Numbered from the stretch's first letter, positions 1-12,113 are shown. The stretch: DNA of 64,000 nucleotides from Enoplolaimus lenunculus (GCA_030248215.1 JASANG010002547.1:43415-107414), one strand, 5' to 3'. Notes: generated from the letters alone by a model not told the origin. Numbers and translations: made by a program.

Positions 1-849
1 GTCGCTATCGCTGTCGTCACTATCATCGTCTTCTTCGCCTTCTTCGATTTCGTCTTCGGGCAACTAAAACTATTACACACGTTGTTCGGATTCCGAAACA
101 GTACCTGTTGATTTAGCACTAATCTGGTATACACGTAATTTAAGTTCCACTTCTGGTTCTTGTTGGGCTACATTATGTTAAAACTGGTTACTTTGGAGCT
201 AACAACGTAGACAATAATATGTGGAGCGTTCCTTTTCAGATCAAAATGGTACAACTACAATAACTTGCCCGTTTTTATACTGCACAACATTAAATATAAC
301 AGTTCGGGCGTTGCGACGATATCATATTTACTGACGCATTATCATGCTAAAAATTGATTTATTTAAAAAACACACTATCCGGTTAACATCCGGTTCCGGT
401 AAAAAAATCACTATCCGGATCCGGTTTCGGTATCCGGTTTTTGCGATCCGGTCGCACCTGCAGAAAAGATACACAAAGACAGTTTGAGGTGTTGCTTAGA
501 TATTACCTCTGCGTCATCTGCTTCATCATTCACCAAATCATTTGTCGGTCGCTCTTCGTCCTCTGATTCAGCGCCGCTTTCTGCCTATAATTAGGTTTTA
601 GGCTCGACCTTGTGCTGTGCTAAATATATTACTTTACAAACACACGCGGGAAACTTTGCAAACCATCAATGATTTTCTTACTAGAAGTTGGCGCTAACTC
701 TTACGCAGTTATTTTCATCAGTAAGTATTCGCAAATTATCAGCTGTATGAATATAATATTGCTACACTACCCTCACGAGAACTTAAGCCAGTCACAGTCA
801 TTACCTGTTCTGCGGGTCCAGAATGATTGCTTTCATCGCTATCCGACAT
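1..849 (-). CDS. 5' end of an acidic-N-terminus protein gene (three exons, partial)
   Basis: Three minus-strand exons fit together in phase 0. Exon 1 is 849-805 (ATG then SDSDESNHSGPAEQ, donor gtaatg). Exon 2 is 584-507 (AESGAESEDEERPTNDLVND then EADDAE; acceptor ttatag, donor gtaata). Exon 3 is 63 to the window edge (LPEDEIEEGEEDDDSDDSDS and on; acceptor ttttag). All 62 visible residues are rich in Asp, Glu and Ser, as in nuclear transcription or chromatin factors. The start resembles the SPT5 (SUPT5H) N-terminus, which begins MSDSEDSN and is also acidic, but acidic tails are poor identifiers, so no symbol is given. Introns are 220 and 443 nt; the second holds a CCGG-rich repeat. The gene is divergent from RAB5, with 2.4 kb between start codons. 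The gene call rests on three matched splice phases and uniform composition. The identity is open. Confidence 0.62.
360..475. repeat. CCGG-rich repeat end
   Basis: A run of CCGGTT, CCGGATCCGG and CCGGTTTCGG motifs ends at CCGGTCGCACCTG. It shares GGTTCCGGTAAAAAAATCA and GGTCGCACC with 5,840-5,884 in RAB5 intron 5. It lies in intron 2 of the minus-strand gene. The end reads CAGGTGCGACC outward, which resembles a hAT terminus. Confidence 0.45.
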
Positions 850-1224
850 AGTAAAACGTATACAAATAATTAACTCAGGTTTGAAATATCTACGAGCCTG
901 CAGGGTACCAACATGATGAACTACATTTTATTGGAACGGAAAGGGAATAGGAATTAAGTGTTTTCAAAACAGGAGTCAGAATTTAAAATACCTTTCAACT
1001 CCGAGTTGCTGTTTTATGTTTTAGAAAACAAGCCAATACGTGATTTAACAGAATTTCAGGCAGTTTTGATTATATCAAGTGTTGGGAGAACGCAATCTAA
1101 TTTTTCAATCTGATAGGCTACAAAACTCATGGCAGGTTCGAAATAACTTTTAAACAAATTAAAAATGTCTAATTCAATATAAATTTTGCCACAAAACCGC
1201 AAAAATTCTGGTTCATGCGTTCAT
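850..1224. other. No feature seen
   Basis: This is the upstream region of the minus-strand acidic gene. It is AT-rich, with no recognised exon, repeat family or TATA-type promoter. Confidence 0.4.
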
Positions 1225-1415
1225 GAATCAGGGCCGGTCTTAGCAAAGACGCCCCTCAAACTAACAATTGTGGGGCTTGTGTTAAGTTGGGTAGGCTAGG
1301 GTACGACGGTTTTTAGTTCTGAGTTAGCAGCTGAAAACGAGGCACGTTCCCAGGAGGTTTCGAACTCGATCAACAGATTATCAGTCCAGCGCGCTAGCCA
1401 CTGAGCCACGTGGCC
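1225..1415 (-). mobile_element. tRNA-derived SINE-like element
   Basis: On the minus strand a pol III A-box-like TGGCTCAGTGG (1,408-1,398) is followed by a B-box-like GAGTTCGAAACC (1,367-1,356), at the spacing of a tRNA. A non-tRNA tail runs toward 1,225. A GTTGGGTAGGCTAGG motif from the tail recurs at about 1,700-1,720. No tRNA cloverleaf with a proper acceptor stem is evident, so this is a SINE head or tRNA pseudogene rather than a working tRNA. Confidence 0.5.
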
Positions 1416-1928
1416 ACACAATCAACTACTAGTTTTCTGTTTCTATGTCTTACAAGAAGCTCAACATACTGATGTATCTTGGTTCTTCAATGTTTTACCG
1501 CTTCTGCGTATGAAAGCAGTACATATGTATCAACGTTTTAGTTTTACCGATGTGCAGCATAAGCATGAGGTTTCATTTTGCCTCCATGCATCCGCATATC
1601 GCATCCCCCGGTTTTTCTACAAGATCGTCCCTTGACCGCCAACTTATAAATTTTGGTTCTACCGCGGCAGTTTGCCATTGCGGTCCCATCGTGGTCACCA
1701 TGTGATAAGTTGGGTAAGCTAGGATCCGCATGTCACAGGGCCCAATTGGTGACAAAGAGTTTATAGATCTTAATGGAGCAGTAACAGTAAAAATAATATG
1801 CATAATTGTAATATATACATGACGGACTATAGCAGTTACAGCACCAAACACTCCGCCAGGTAAGTCAGACACCATTTTTCCGTTAATTTCAACAATTTTC
1901 AATTTTGACAGCCCTTAACCTCGTACCT
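1416..1928. other. No gene; short repeat fragment only
   Basis: The only recognisable item is the GTTGGGTAAGCTAGG segment near 1,706, shared with the tail of the preceding SINE-like copy. The open frame seen here on the minus strand has no family resemblance. Confidence 0.35.
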
Positions 1929-2180
1929 CTGTCAGTCTAGGTAGGAGCCGGGACATCAGACCTTTTACTAAGCAGCTGGAAAAGCGGGCTCGAGCGGGGA
2001 TCGAACTCTCAGCCTGCGGATCCTTAAGCGAACACTCAACCACTGCGCTACACACCCGCCTCTCCAACTGTTTCTATCGTCAACTATATGTGTCGACATT
2101 GTGCTGCCAGCAAGCATACAACACAGAGTGCATTGCATTTAGTGCATATGCACTAGGACAAGCATGTCTCACATGCTTAC
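1929..2180 (-). mobile_element. tRNA-headed SINE, copy 1
   Basis: Nearly the whole interval is similar to 44,040-44,276 in the opposite orientation. Both have about 110 bp of leader, then an A-box-like GTAGCGCAGTGG and B-box-like AGTTCGATCCCC, then about 65 bp containing TTTTCCAGCT, GTCCCGG and CCTAC. The tRNA-like part is internal, so the leader is part of the repeat. The leader contains TGTGAGACATGCTTGTCCT in both copies. Confidence 0.65.
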
Positions 2181-3216
2181 AACCTTATAAACTTTGAATT
2201 CTGAAGGCCCAGACTTCGTCTTCGTATATGATGTGATTGGGGTGCTAACAACGCCACATGTTTGAATACAAAAACAAGAACTGCAAAGTACTCCAGGTGA
2301 CAATAGAATCTGCACGGGAAGAATGAAATGAGATTTATGTACATTAGCTAAGTTATTCCTTAAGAAATTAATAGTGAAGCGCAAAACAAAAAATAAAAGA
2401 AAAAATTAAGTGAAGGTGAAATCCTTCAACACTAAGATAATTATCTAATTTGCAAACTACACTAATTGTGAGGCCATTTGCAACATTTCCTGTTTATTTG
2501 TTTAATTTTCTGTGTTGGACATGCCTAGTGTTGTTAATATACTTAGCTAGTACGGATTATACGTGAAGTATTTAATTAATCACTAATGCTGGAAAATCAA
2601 TTAGAAACTAAAACCAGAGGCATACCGAGAAACTTGGATTGAGTGGCCGCATATTGGCAGGCCCAAGCCTTGACTTCGCACCTAGGGGAAACTTAGATCC
2701 CTAGCTGAACTAGGCCGATTTCTTGGCTACGTGAGCACTTTAGGCATTGCATAGTAAATACGCCGTACACAGCGAAGTACACTGTTAAACACCGCATATA
2801 ATAGCGAACAGAAGTAGTTTCAGCAGTCCGCGATAGCTTAGTTGGTCTTGAGATTTATAGCTAGAAAGGAATATCGGACTGTGTTTTGAACGTCATAAAA
2901 ATTTCTTATGGCTAAGAGCTCTTGAGCGCTGCTTGCAAAGAAGGACAATTTCAATGTTGTGTTTTTGACGGTTGTCGTCGTTACTTTTGCAATTCTGAAC
3001 TCATATTTCACAGTGGTGTCTGTACGGTTTACTTTAATTTGTAAAATCATGATGTTCGTTGGTATATATCACTTTAAAATTGAGCTTTAGAACAATTAAC
3101 GTAAGAACGTTTGGTATCAATTTACTCAAGTATTTTATACAACACGTACTATTGTCAGTACTTGTTACACAAATAAAAACTCACAGCTATTACTTTTTAT
3201 ATTTGAATTTATTGAA
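2181..3216. other. RAB5 upstream region
   Basis: This AT-rich stretch between the SINE and the RAB5 start codon has no recognised repeat. It should hold the RAB5 promoter and 5' UTR, but no TATA box, initiator or untranslated exon could be assigned. The region is about 1 kb long. Confidence 0.35.
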
Positions 3217-6037
3217 ATGGGAAGCCGAGCAGGAGGTGGAGGAGCACGGCCATCTGGACCTTCAACAAAAGTTTGCCAGTTCAAAGTACATATATATGTA
3301 GTATTATATATGCCAGGATACAACCATACATAAGTCTGTATTATACTATTCTTTACCAGTCACACTGGAACTACATACATGTATTGAGCGAAGTTCGGAC
3401 ATACTTACTTTTTTAATCAGTGTTGTTAAACATAACAAATTAAACGTAGAAAGTACAAGCGCAAATACATTCCGCATGCTCAGATACCCTATGGTCTGTT
3501 ACAACTCACCTACCTAACATGCGTACTAATTATCGAGTAACTAACAAAATTAAAGTGTAATTTCTTTTCTCATTCCGGAGAATCAGGGTGCAACATGAAT
3601 TGCGGTTCCGGCATGTTGTTAAAAAATCCAAAGCGCAAAAAGGCTTATACTGTTTTACTGCCATAAGGGCAAATTGGCGTGCGTCCTATATTAAGATGAC
3701 TAGTTGATGGGGGTTTATATAGTACACATAATCAGTTGCGCTATGTGTTATACGCAAACCTGTGGTATTCGTCTCTACAAGTTTTAATTTGTAGTAGTAC
3801 ATGAAAATGTTTAATTAGTACGCATCGTTTTAGTTAAACTTTAAAATATGCTATCTTTTCGCTTTCGGTTTCGGAAATTGTGTTGTTATCTGATAGTGAT
3901 GGCAGTATTGACGAACGTACGCATACTATACCAATAGAACATTACCGTTCGTTTTAGCGTGTTTTACAATTAAACTTGAATTCAAGCAGATACCAGTTAT
4001 ATTTTAGCTTGTGTTGTTGGGAGAGTCGGCAGTTGGTAAATCGTCACTCGTATTGCGTTTTGTTAAAGGTCAATTCCATGAGTATCAAGAGTCAACTATC
4101 GGGGGTAAGTGTACACATAATCTTTATAATAACTTCATTTTATGCATTTGACTACTTGAACAAAAATATTGATTGGAACAGCACCAAAACTCACGGTTTT
4201 CTCTTAAAAGGAACATTTAATGTTCAGAATGACTTCCCTAGCTCAAATTCATGCTCTAAAAACAGCTAAACTATAGCGCAGTGAATGTCTATGGAATGAT
4301 GATAAACTCTGAATGACAAGGTGGAATATTTGTACAGTTAGCCGTCCGCTTGTGTTGCACATTTGGGATGCTAAAAAAGAAGCGTATTCCTGTATGTACA
4401 ACCCTTAATGCTGATTTCTCCAGTTTTCTGCTATTATTGTTGTATTTGCTGCAGCTGCTTTCCTTACACAAACAGTTAATCTTGACGATACAACGGTAAA
4501 GTTTGAAATCTGGGATACCGCTGGGCAAGAAAGGTATCATTCGTTGGCGCCCATGTATTATCGAGGCGCTCAAGCAGCAATTGTCGTTTATGACATTACA
4601 AGCCAAGTAGGTGCAAAGCATAATACAGATGTATATGTCGCGAACCGTGCAAGTTGAAAACATACTAGAGCTTATTAATGCATATATTGCAAGGTTCCGC
4701 TAGTATTTATGTAATTGTAATGGTTAATCAGTGTTATCCGAATGTGTAAAGCTCTGCACGGATGTATTATACAACAATCGTGTCAGCTGAAAATTAATGC
4801 ATTGAAAAACACAGATATTCTAACGGGTGTATTACTCACTGTTATCCGATGAAACCGTTTGCAGTTTGAATATTTTACATTTTGTAGAGGTCTTATTTGA
4901 ACATCAATCAATTTTTCTATGAATTCGCGTCCCAACTTTTTGAACTTAACATGTTTCTGCCGTCGTCATAATATTCGGTTTACAAAGTCGGTCTAGTGAA
5001 ACAGAAGTTTTAATTTTATCCAGTACATTATCCATACAAAGATTTTCTGACGTTAGGGTTCATATTCGGAATCCAATTCGCCAAGTCGTTTGCTTGATGT
5101 CTTTCTGATAACCAACTCAATGGTTAGTTTTAAATTTGTTTATATAGGACTCGTTTTCGAGAGCAAAGACGTGGGTGAAAGAGCTTCAGCGTCAAGCAAG
5201 TCCATCAATTGTAATCGCGCTGGCTGGAAATAAAGCCGATCTCGCGAATACGCGTATGGTAGAGAATGAGGTGATGCAAGATTGATGTGCTTAAGATCAT
5301 AGATTAAAAGTTTATATTAAGTTGTTTTGCTGGTTACTATTGTTTGCATTTTTGCATACCCTACGTGCAATGGAATTATTAAGTTTTTGTTGTTTGAGAG
5401 CAGTTTCGTAGTTAAGCTGTGGGATGGTTCTTTTCTAACTATAGTTCTATTTAAAATGGACATAAATTCGCGTAACACATAGTCAGGCTAGTTCGTTTGT
5501 TTGTGAAACGTGTGTAATATATTTTTTGGGGAATTGTCAAGTTTTGTGTCGCTTAGGGTCTGCAACCCACTTAATTTTTTGTTTGAATGTTGCAGGATGC
5601 TCAAGCATACGCTGACGATAATGGCCTTTTGTTCATGGAAACGTCCGCTAAAACTGCAATGAACGTCAATGAAATTTTTATGGCTATTGGTAAGAAAAAG
5701 TTATTTCTTGGTTAAGTTTTTCACTACGTGAAACAGAATAAAAAATCCAAGCTAACAATTAATTTGAATTTAGTAAACATGTGCTTTTGTGTGACCTGAT
5801 ACACTTTTAGCAGTGCTTATTTTTACATGCTATGTCTGGTTAATCTCTGGTTCCGGTAAAAAAATCAATATCTGGTCGCACCCTGATTGTAAACGGTACG
5901 ATATTGTTTCAGCGAAAAAGTTACCAAAACACACGAATACAGGTGGCGGTGGCCCTGCGGGACAAGGCCGAGACGGAGTGCAGCTCAGCGAAGGAACCGC
6001 GCAACAGAGACAGTCCTCATCGTGTTGTGGAAAATAA
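3217..6037 (+). CDS. RAB5: RAB5 small GTPase, complete, six exons
   Basis: Exons are 3217-3285, 4008-4104, 4455-4606, 5148-5270, 5596-5689 and 5913-6037. All introns are GT-AG, the phases close, and the product is 219 residues (family about 215). RAB5 is the early-endosome GTPase that recruits EEA1, rabaptin and VPS34 for homotypic fusion. Visible motifs are the P-loop GESAVGKS (28-35), switch I/effector [11 protein letters not shown] (about 46-56), WDTAGQE (75-81, catalytic Q80 equivalent to human Q79), NKAD (134-137), ETSAK (162-166) and C-terminal CCGK (Cys216/217, double geranylgeranylation). The start MGSRAGGGG with CQFK before LVLLGE matches the RAB5 N-terminus; A at -3 supports the ATG. 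All key nucleotide-binding residues are intact. Orthology to RAB5A, B or C cannot be resolved, as most invertebrates have one gene. Nothing suggests a pseudogene. Confidence 0.96.
3340..3410. repeat. Repeat fragment in RAB5 intron 1, related to the 35-36 kb satellite element
   Basis: ACCAGTCACACTGGAACTAC followed by TATTGAGCGAAGTTCGGAC matches ACCAGTCGTAGTGGGACTAC plus TTATTGAGCGAAGCTCGAAC at about 35,158-35,202. The other parts of that element are absent here. Confidence 0.45.
5840..5886. mobile_element. hAT-like terminal fragment in RAB5 intron 5
   Basis: GGTTCCGGTAAAAAAATCA then ATCTGGTCGCACCCTG matches the CCGG-rich repeat at 360-475. Read from its end, the sequence is CAGGGTGCGACC, a hAT-type terminus. 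It stops about 27 nt before the splice acceptor of the last RAB5 exon. Confidence 0.45.
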
Positions 6038-6810
6038 CATTCAGTGACTGATTTAGGTTGCTATGGTGTCTAGGGACAGGAACAAAAGTGATCATATTCG
6101 TGAGTTAGTGTTGCAAGTGAACAAAATGTTGAAACAACTACCCAAGTATGATTCTAGACTAATAAAATGGGGTATTTTTAGTATACGAAACATTTTGAGC
6201 ACTTAGTATGAACGGTTTCAAATACTGAGGATCACGTTTATTTGTCCGGCAGTAGTAGAGGATCTTAGTACGGCGAACTTCAAATCATGTAGCACAGCGT
6301 AGTGTACTATTTATACTGTAATAAACCAGCCAAAATAATTGAAAAGGATTTTACGTTACGTCACTTGGACGTAAATGTCGATACTTTAAACTAAAAATTA
6401 AACTTGTATTGTTTATCATATCTACTTAATTTTTAAACTCTTCGAAAAGTAGTAGGCAATTTATCACAGCTTAGTATTTAAAAAGTTGTTGCAGGAATAC
6501 AAGCATTGCGTTTGTAGTACGGCGGATTCTTGAAATATTTTGCATCATAACTCATTCAGTGGTGATACATTGTATAAGTAGTTTTATAAAAAAATTTAAA
6601 CAATCTGTGTCAGCTTTCGTTGTATCGTTGTTTGCATTGTAAAATTTTGTATTCTGAGATGTACCTGTGGATATTTTCAATAACATGAATTTGTAATTTG
6701 CCAAGAACGTTTGAAATATATTTGTTTCTATGCTTGAAATCTGTGCTATGGTAGTCGAAATTCAAAACGTTGCTTCAAATGTCAAATAAATAAAATCTTT
6801 TAGTCAAAAT
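6038..6810 (+). promoter_or_regulatory. RAB5 3' UTR with candidate poly(A) signals
   Basis: AATAAA occurs at 6161-6166 and 6320-6325, and twice overlapping at 6785-6794. The last pair is the best candidate for a long 3' UTR. No reading frame or repeat family interrupts the interval. Confidence 0.5.
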
Positions 6811-7799
6811 TTCCAACTGTCAGATTTGATTTAAGTCGTATTTTAACAAAGTTGCCTGAAAACTTCAATTGTGTTCTTCAATAGCTATATATTCGAATGG
6901 GCAACGCTTGTGCTACTGATTTAAAAACAATCGTTAGTGTCAAGTTATCTCAATATTATTCTACCAAATAAAATGTAACTTTTTACATTATTTTTTGGTA
7001 AATAACGTTTCTGTGTCTGTGCAGATCGTAGTTTTGTATCCGGTCGATTTTAAAACTCAAACCTATGATCGTATTCTTAAATGTTCGGAGCGACTATCGC
7101 CAGTTGGTCATAAGTCTTGTGGATTTGGTTTATCCTGCGTGTCAGTCGGTATGCTGTGAGATCCGCGACTGGTGCATTTTTTAAAGCTTACAATCTGGCA
7201 ATACTTGCTACATACAGTTGAAATTACGGCTTTGTAGTCTACGAAATGTGTCCGTCTGTGTGTTTATGTTGCGTTTTTAATATGTAATGAAACTTTATAA
7301 ATGTGCCGATATAAGTTTTATTGTTATGTTTCATCACGTCTGTTGAAAGATTGACGTTTTTAGTTTAAACAAGATTAATTGTGCTTTATTGGTAGGGATT
7401 GGTATTAGAATTGGACCTATATTTTAAAATTGTTCGCGTTTAAAATACCCTGATTCGTTTCATGGCTCACATGGTTACTTTTTGTAAATGTTCACTACTC
7501 GATCACACAGAGTGATGCGAGTAATTTTACTTTTTGGGCTAAATTTATTCAATTCATTTCACTGGTAAACGTTATTTCTGCTGCGGTGATTAGTCAAAAA
7601 TGTAAAATTTATCCCTGAATTATGTAAACGCGATTTTACGAAAGTTTGGCTGATGTTTTGCATCGACAGTTTCTGTGTTGCGGTTTAGCAACACATTTGT
7701 TTTTATCAATGCAATTTGGTACCGTTTAAGATTTGACCGTCTTTATCACGAGTGTCCGCTCTGGCTTGTCCCATATAAATTTCGGCAAACGTTGCTTAA
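6811..7799. other. No feature seen
   Basis: AT-rich intergenic sequence with one further AATAAA near 6,966. No splice-bounded exon, array or known element was recognised. Confidence 0.35.
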
Positions 7800-7935
7800 C
7801 TTTGGATCAAGAACGTTTAACTCTGGATTATTAAGAATATTCGTCAGCAGAAGCCTAAGGGTAAAAATAAGTGTTCATCCTAAGCCTAAGCAAAAATAGC
7901 ATAAAATCTACTTAAACCTACTCTATTGCAGTCGT
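7800..7935 (-). mobile_element. Degenerate fragment of the GGCC-ended element family
   Basis: CCTAAGCCTAAGCAAAAATAGC and the CTACTCTATTGCAGTC stretch match one half of the better copies at 14,199 and 26,305. The opposite half is too decayed to place. The apparent splice acceptor at the end of this fragment belongs to the repeat. Confidence 0.4.
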
Positions 7936-9710
7936 GCGAGAAATCGCGACGGCCGTAAAAGTAACAGGCGGGCATGTCAGCAGCGAGCTTTACCGTGAGA
8001 TAAATCTTGCAGTGATGTGGTATAAAACCGTAATTTATATAGTTTCATTTTTTTCTAAAAAATTGCTTCGATGTCTGAGATTACCGAGAATTGAGAGTCG
8101 CCGTGTGTCTGGAACATCGATATATACTACAAAATCCGGAGTCATCGCAAACTGTGCCAAAATTTCTAATGCCAATCATATCTCCGTTTGTGCACGAACT
8201 GAATACGCATGCTGAAAGCAGCTGAAAGTGTTTGGATTTCTCTGCATTGTAGTAACTGTCTGCAAGATTTAATTTATACATTTTGCTTGCTAATCAAGTA
8301 AACAGCATGGCGCTTTCAGTGAATAACGAGCGTTAGGAAGCAAAGTGTGAAAGAAAAATTCAAAGCTGGAAACGCTAATTTAACAATACTCAATGAATAC
8401 TGTTATCTGACAGAAAGTCTGAGGTTACAAAAAAGTTGCAACAATTTTAGCGAGCACGGGATTTTGTATGGTAATAAAAATGTAAACAGATAATTTGTTC
8501 GATGAGAAAAACACGTATTTGTAGCAATTTCACAGCAGCAAAAATTCAGCGAGCTCCGCCGTTAGCTGCGAGCTATTTGGTACGTCATGCTGCAGTATGC
8601 AACAGCGCTGTACTTTTCGCTGGCATCTGGTGTCGTGAAATGGTTTTCGTTTTCTGAATGCTGTACTTTTTCGGCCATGTCATATTTTCCCATTTCGAGA
8701 GTCATTTTACTCCCTGTAATATTCTTAGCTCCTGTGCTATTTTCACCTGCCATATTGGCACTTTAACTATCACATTAATTTTTGTTGGTGCTGTGGACAC
8801 ATTTAATTTCGAGATCACAAGCTTACGATACCACTGTCCTTTCGCCTCTTTACATTTGGATAACGTTACTTTTTAGACCTTATCTCAGGGGACCCGGATT
8901 ATCAACGAAAGTTTTTTATTTTAGTCGTCCAGCCCGCCACAGCGTATAATGGATTTAAAAGATCAATAATCTGATCAGGTTCGGAGAAAACATAGGCGTC
9001 GAACCAAACCAGTGTCATTAAAGATAACGCAAGCATGCATTTACTGATGGCCAAGTGAGAAAGCCTATTAACGGTTCCAAAACACTTGTCCGAATTGCGT
9101 TACACTCTATTTCCAGTTAGTATCCGATTCCGGTTCGCGTAGTAAATTTGCTATCAGGCTCGGATTCCGGTATTCTGTAGTTTGATATACAGTCTTACCC
9201 TACTCGGAATGGATAAGTACAGCAATTAATTGGCACTACGAACAATATAGCATGGAAAATCATGACACTCGTAAGGCCTAAAAATATGGCAGAGGCAAAA
9301 ATATGGCACTCAGAAGGATAGAAATATAGCAAGGAGAGAAGGGTGGCACTCGAAAAGGGAACAATATGGCGGCGAAAATATGGCACGATATAGGCACCGC
9401 GAGTATTATAGAAATTATTTTTCGACGTGACGTGCGACGCGGCATAGAAGCTGGTGCAGCACACATGGCGTGTATAGCGCAGTCCTTATACATTGCATGC
9501 ATCGCAAAGTGCATAAGAAATGCGGCCATATTTGGAGTCCGCCGAATTCGGTATATATTTCACCTCCGGTTGCACCCTTATAAACGGATACGCAAGTCAC
9601 GTGCACTGTAATTGTTTGCCTGCAAAATCTAAGATTTATCATAATGACCGCTAGTAACCGACCTTTTGTATGAAATCACTGAAAGTTCAAACAGTATTGG
9701 TGGGCACCGG
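7936..9710. other. No gene; AATATGGC-rich stretch at 9,240-9,400
   Basis: Several open frames lie here on both strands, none with family resemblance. Between about 9,240 and 9,400 the words AATATGGC and AATATAGC recur at irregular spacing, possibly a decayed array. CCGG-type words appear near 9,120-9,175. Confidence 0.35.
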
Positions 9711-9800
9711 ACAACGGATATCCGGATATAAAAAATATCCGGATATGTATCCAAAAATATGCATCCGGACATACCCGGATATCTGCCGATATCCTAAATG
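9711..9800. repeat. ATCCGGAT-rich palindromic repeat
   Basis: GGATATCCGGATAT-type words recur about six times in 90 bp and are self-complementary. A related word pair occurs at 19,705-19,745. Confidence 0.55.
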
Positions 9801-10840
9801 CTATTGTGATAAAATTTTTTTAGAGTACTTGGCATTGTTTTACCACTAAAGTAGAAGGAACTGACGAGAAGAAATTTTGTATTCAAACCTCAATCAGAAT
9901 ATTGAAACAAAATCTGGACAATTTTGGTGAGTAGATTGGGGTTTATTATTGTGCAAAATTTGTTAGATCCGGGAAAGGGAACGAAGGCTTTCGTAGTTAA
10001 AGTTGTGCTACCTGTCACCCCCCTCTGTACACCTGCGACCTTGACACCCATAGCTGATTTACATATCACTGCATTTCAATACCTTTAATAGAAAGCTGTG
10101 CAATTTTTTTTCGTTCAAAACACGGGTAGAGTTGCAAATTTCTAATTTTAATCACAATGTCTGGCCCGAGTCTATTTGGGATGGAGAACCAGCCAAATTT
10201 GGAGGAACGGCCACTCAATGCGCCCGTGTGGACGACCTTGCAACCGGAAAATGGGAGAGCAATATTTTTTATTGAGATTGATTTTATCCGTAGGGCTACC
10301 GCCCCTGCACCCCCCGCATTTACAGAACCCTAAGCAGGGTGGGAGGCTGCCGCCCCCCATGCCCCAGCACTAGCGATCTCAAATTTTTCACAGGCGCGTA
10401 TACCCGCGCAAAAAAGGTCTACCCACGATACCTTACACCCGCGCCTGAAGTTAACCCAGTATTTTAAAGATCGCTGGTGAATCGCGCTTTAATGTAGTTT
10501 TGCGATATAGCTTCAATGAATTATACAGATGAAATTTTACTAGAAACAACAAAATTTCAAACCCAGCTAAATAAAGCACTGGGCGGCACCTGACCAGAAA
10601 TAAAACAAACACTTGCGTAGATTTTCCACCTTGAAACTTAAAAGTTTGCTGCGTATATATAAAAACTTTAAATTTTTTCCCACGTGATGGAAATCTTTAT
10701 CCGCAGGTATACCCGCGCCTGAAATTCTTTACCCAACCCGAGTTTAATTTCAGTTCACAGTTTATCTAATCTTTCGAAGAAACGACTCAATTCTAACTCC
10801 GGATTTTCAGCACAAGCGTGAAAAGGGCACAGATGAATTA
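9801..10840. other. No gene; scattered repeat words
   Basis: GGGTAGAGTTGCAAA near 10,125 resembles the end of the 60-61 kb element, and a GGGGCGG-like cluster lies near 10,300. Neither could be extended into a bounded element. Confidence 0.3.
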
Positions 10841-11073
10841 CTGTAGTGACCCGAATAAGAGGGGGACTGATATTTATTTGGCCTCACCAGAGGGTACTTC
10901 CCTGGTATTCGGTTACGTACTGTTATTTGATTTCAACCTGCCCTCCGCCACCCTTCGTTGACATTTATGGACTGTAGTTAGGGTTTAGGGACTCTATCCG
11001 CTTCTTATTAGGGATGCGGACTCCAATTGATTGGGACTCAGAATGGGGACACCCCTTATTCGGGTCATTACAG
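10841..11073. mobile_element. Short DNA transposon, CTGTAGTGACCC ends, TA duplication
   Basis: The left end CTGTAGTGACCCGAATAAG and right end CTTATTCGGGTCATTACAG are inverted repeats, flanked by TA on both sides as for Tc1/mariner-type insertion. The right half (TTATTAGGGATGCGGACTCC) recurs at 55,800-55,920. It has no coding capacity. Confidence 0.6.
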
Positions 11074-11371
11074 TAAGTGCAAACCATATTTGAAAAATGT
11101 TTAAAGAACAAACCCATGAAACGGCTTGTGCAAACTCTTGTTCAAGCGAGTTAAAATTCATTGACCTCAGTACCTGCTGAGCTGGCTACGAACAGCGGTG
11201 GATCTAAAACTTTTTACCTGGGGCCTAAACGCAATTGCAATACTACTAAAGTAATCTGTAAAATTGTCGTTTTGGTAGTAAATACAGACCTCGAGGATTT
11301 GCCAGCAGCTGCTATCACTGGATCTATCTCAAACATTCGCCAAGTAGTCAGGAGTCGGCGTTTAGTCCACC

Positions 11372-11557
11372 GGCCCATGTAATACTTTAAGGGGCGTCCG
11401 GGTTTCTGGCGGATCGATAAATCAGTCAGTTTAGATTCTATATTACATTTTTTGCTTAGGTTTAGGCTTAGGCTTCGGCTTAGGAATACTCTTTTGCAAC
11501 GCTTAGGCTTAGGAATCCGCTTAGTCTACGGTTACGCCACTTAATGTAACATTGGCC
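11372..11557 (+). mobile_element. GGCC-ended miniature element, subfamily A, perfect 8-bp duplication
   Basis: Left end GGCCCATG, then a one-base-disturbed TACTTTAAGGGGCGT; right end TGTAACATTGGCC. The flanks are AGTCCACC at 11,364-11,371 and 11,558-11,565, identical. The centre carries TTAGGC-type hexamers. This is one of the best target-site proofs in the window. Confidence 0.75.
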
Positions 11558-12105
11558 AGTCCACCATACAGCATAGTCTTAGGCTCACAAGCTTACCCGA
11601 TCGCGGTAAAAAACCGGTACGCGCCTCAACGTAAACCATGACATGGGCCGCGTACTACAGACGGTCCCAACAATGGTATAATTTTTAAACAAAGCCTAAC
11701 ACAGCCGCCCAACGCAACGTGCTCGCCATTCTATTATTATTAATAACGATTTCGCATCGTATTTAAATACCATGCGTTTAACCTTGAACGCTGACGTGAA
11801 AAATTGTGTTTTATTTATTGCATTGTGATTGTTTATTATATTATTTTTGTTGTTGAAATGGTTGACGTTGCTCACACATAAACTCAAACATTTTAAATTC
11901 CCTGTGGAGCTCCACTCGACGCATTTAAATATAATAATTTTAGGAATTTTTTTCCTACAATGTGATTGCGGTGATAGTTGTGCCTGTGTGAGTACGTATA
12001 ATGCAACCATTGGATTTTAGTGTTAAAATTTTTTTTTGAAATATTTTTTTTGTGCTGGCAGTTTCGAGTTGTACGGTCACGCACGTGGAACGAGCGAGTT
12101 CAATC
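11558..12105. other. No gene seen
   Basis: AT-rich sequence with overlapping open frames on both strands, none recognised. No array or bounded element. Confidence 0.3.
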
Positions 12106-12113
12106 GTAAATCC

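Noticed and set aside
7922-8215. Exon after the acceptor-like ctattgcag at about 7,930
   Set aside because: The acceptor-like word belongs to a GGCC-family fragment (CTATTGCAGTC is common to subfamily B), and the frame is unrecognised.
11460-11520. TTAGGC runs as telomeric sequence
   Set aside because: The hexamer equals the nematode telomere repeat, but here it always occurs in short, degenerate blocks, mostly between transposon ends, not as long terminal arrays.
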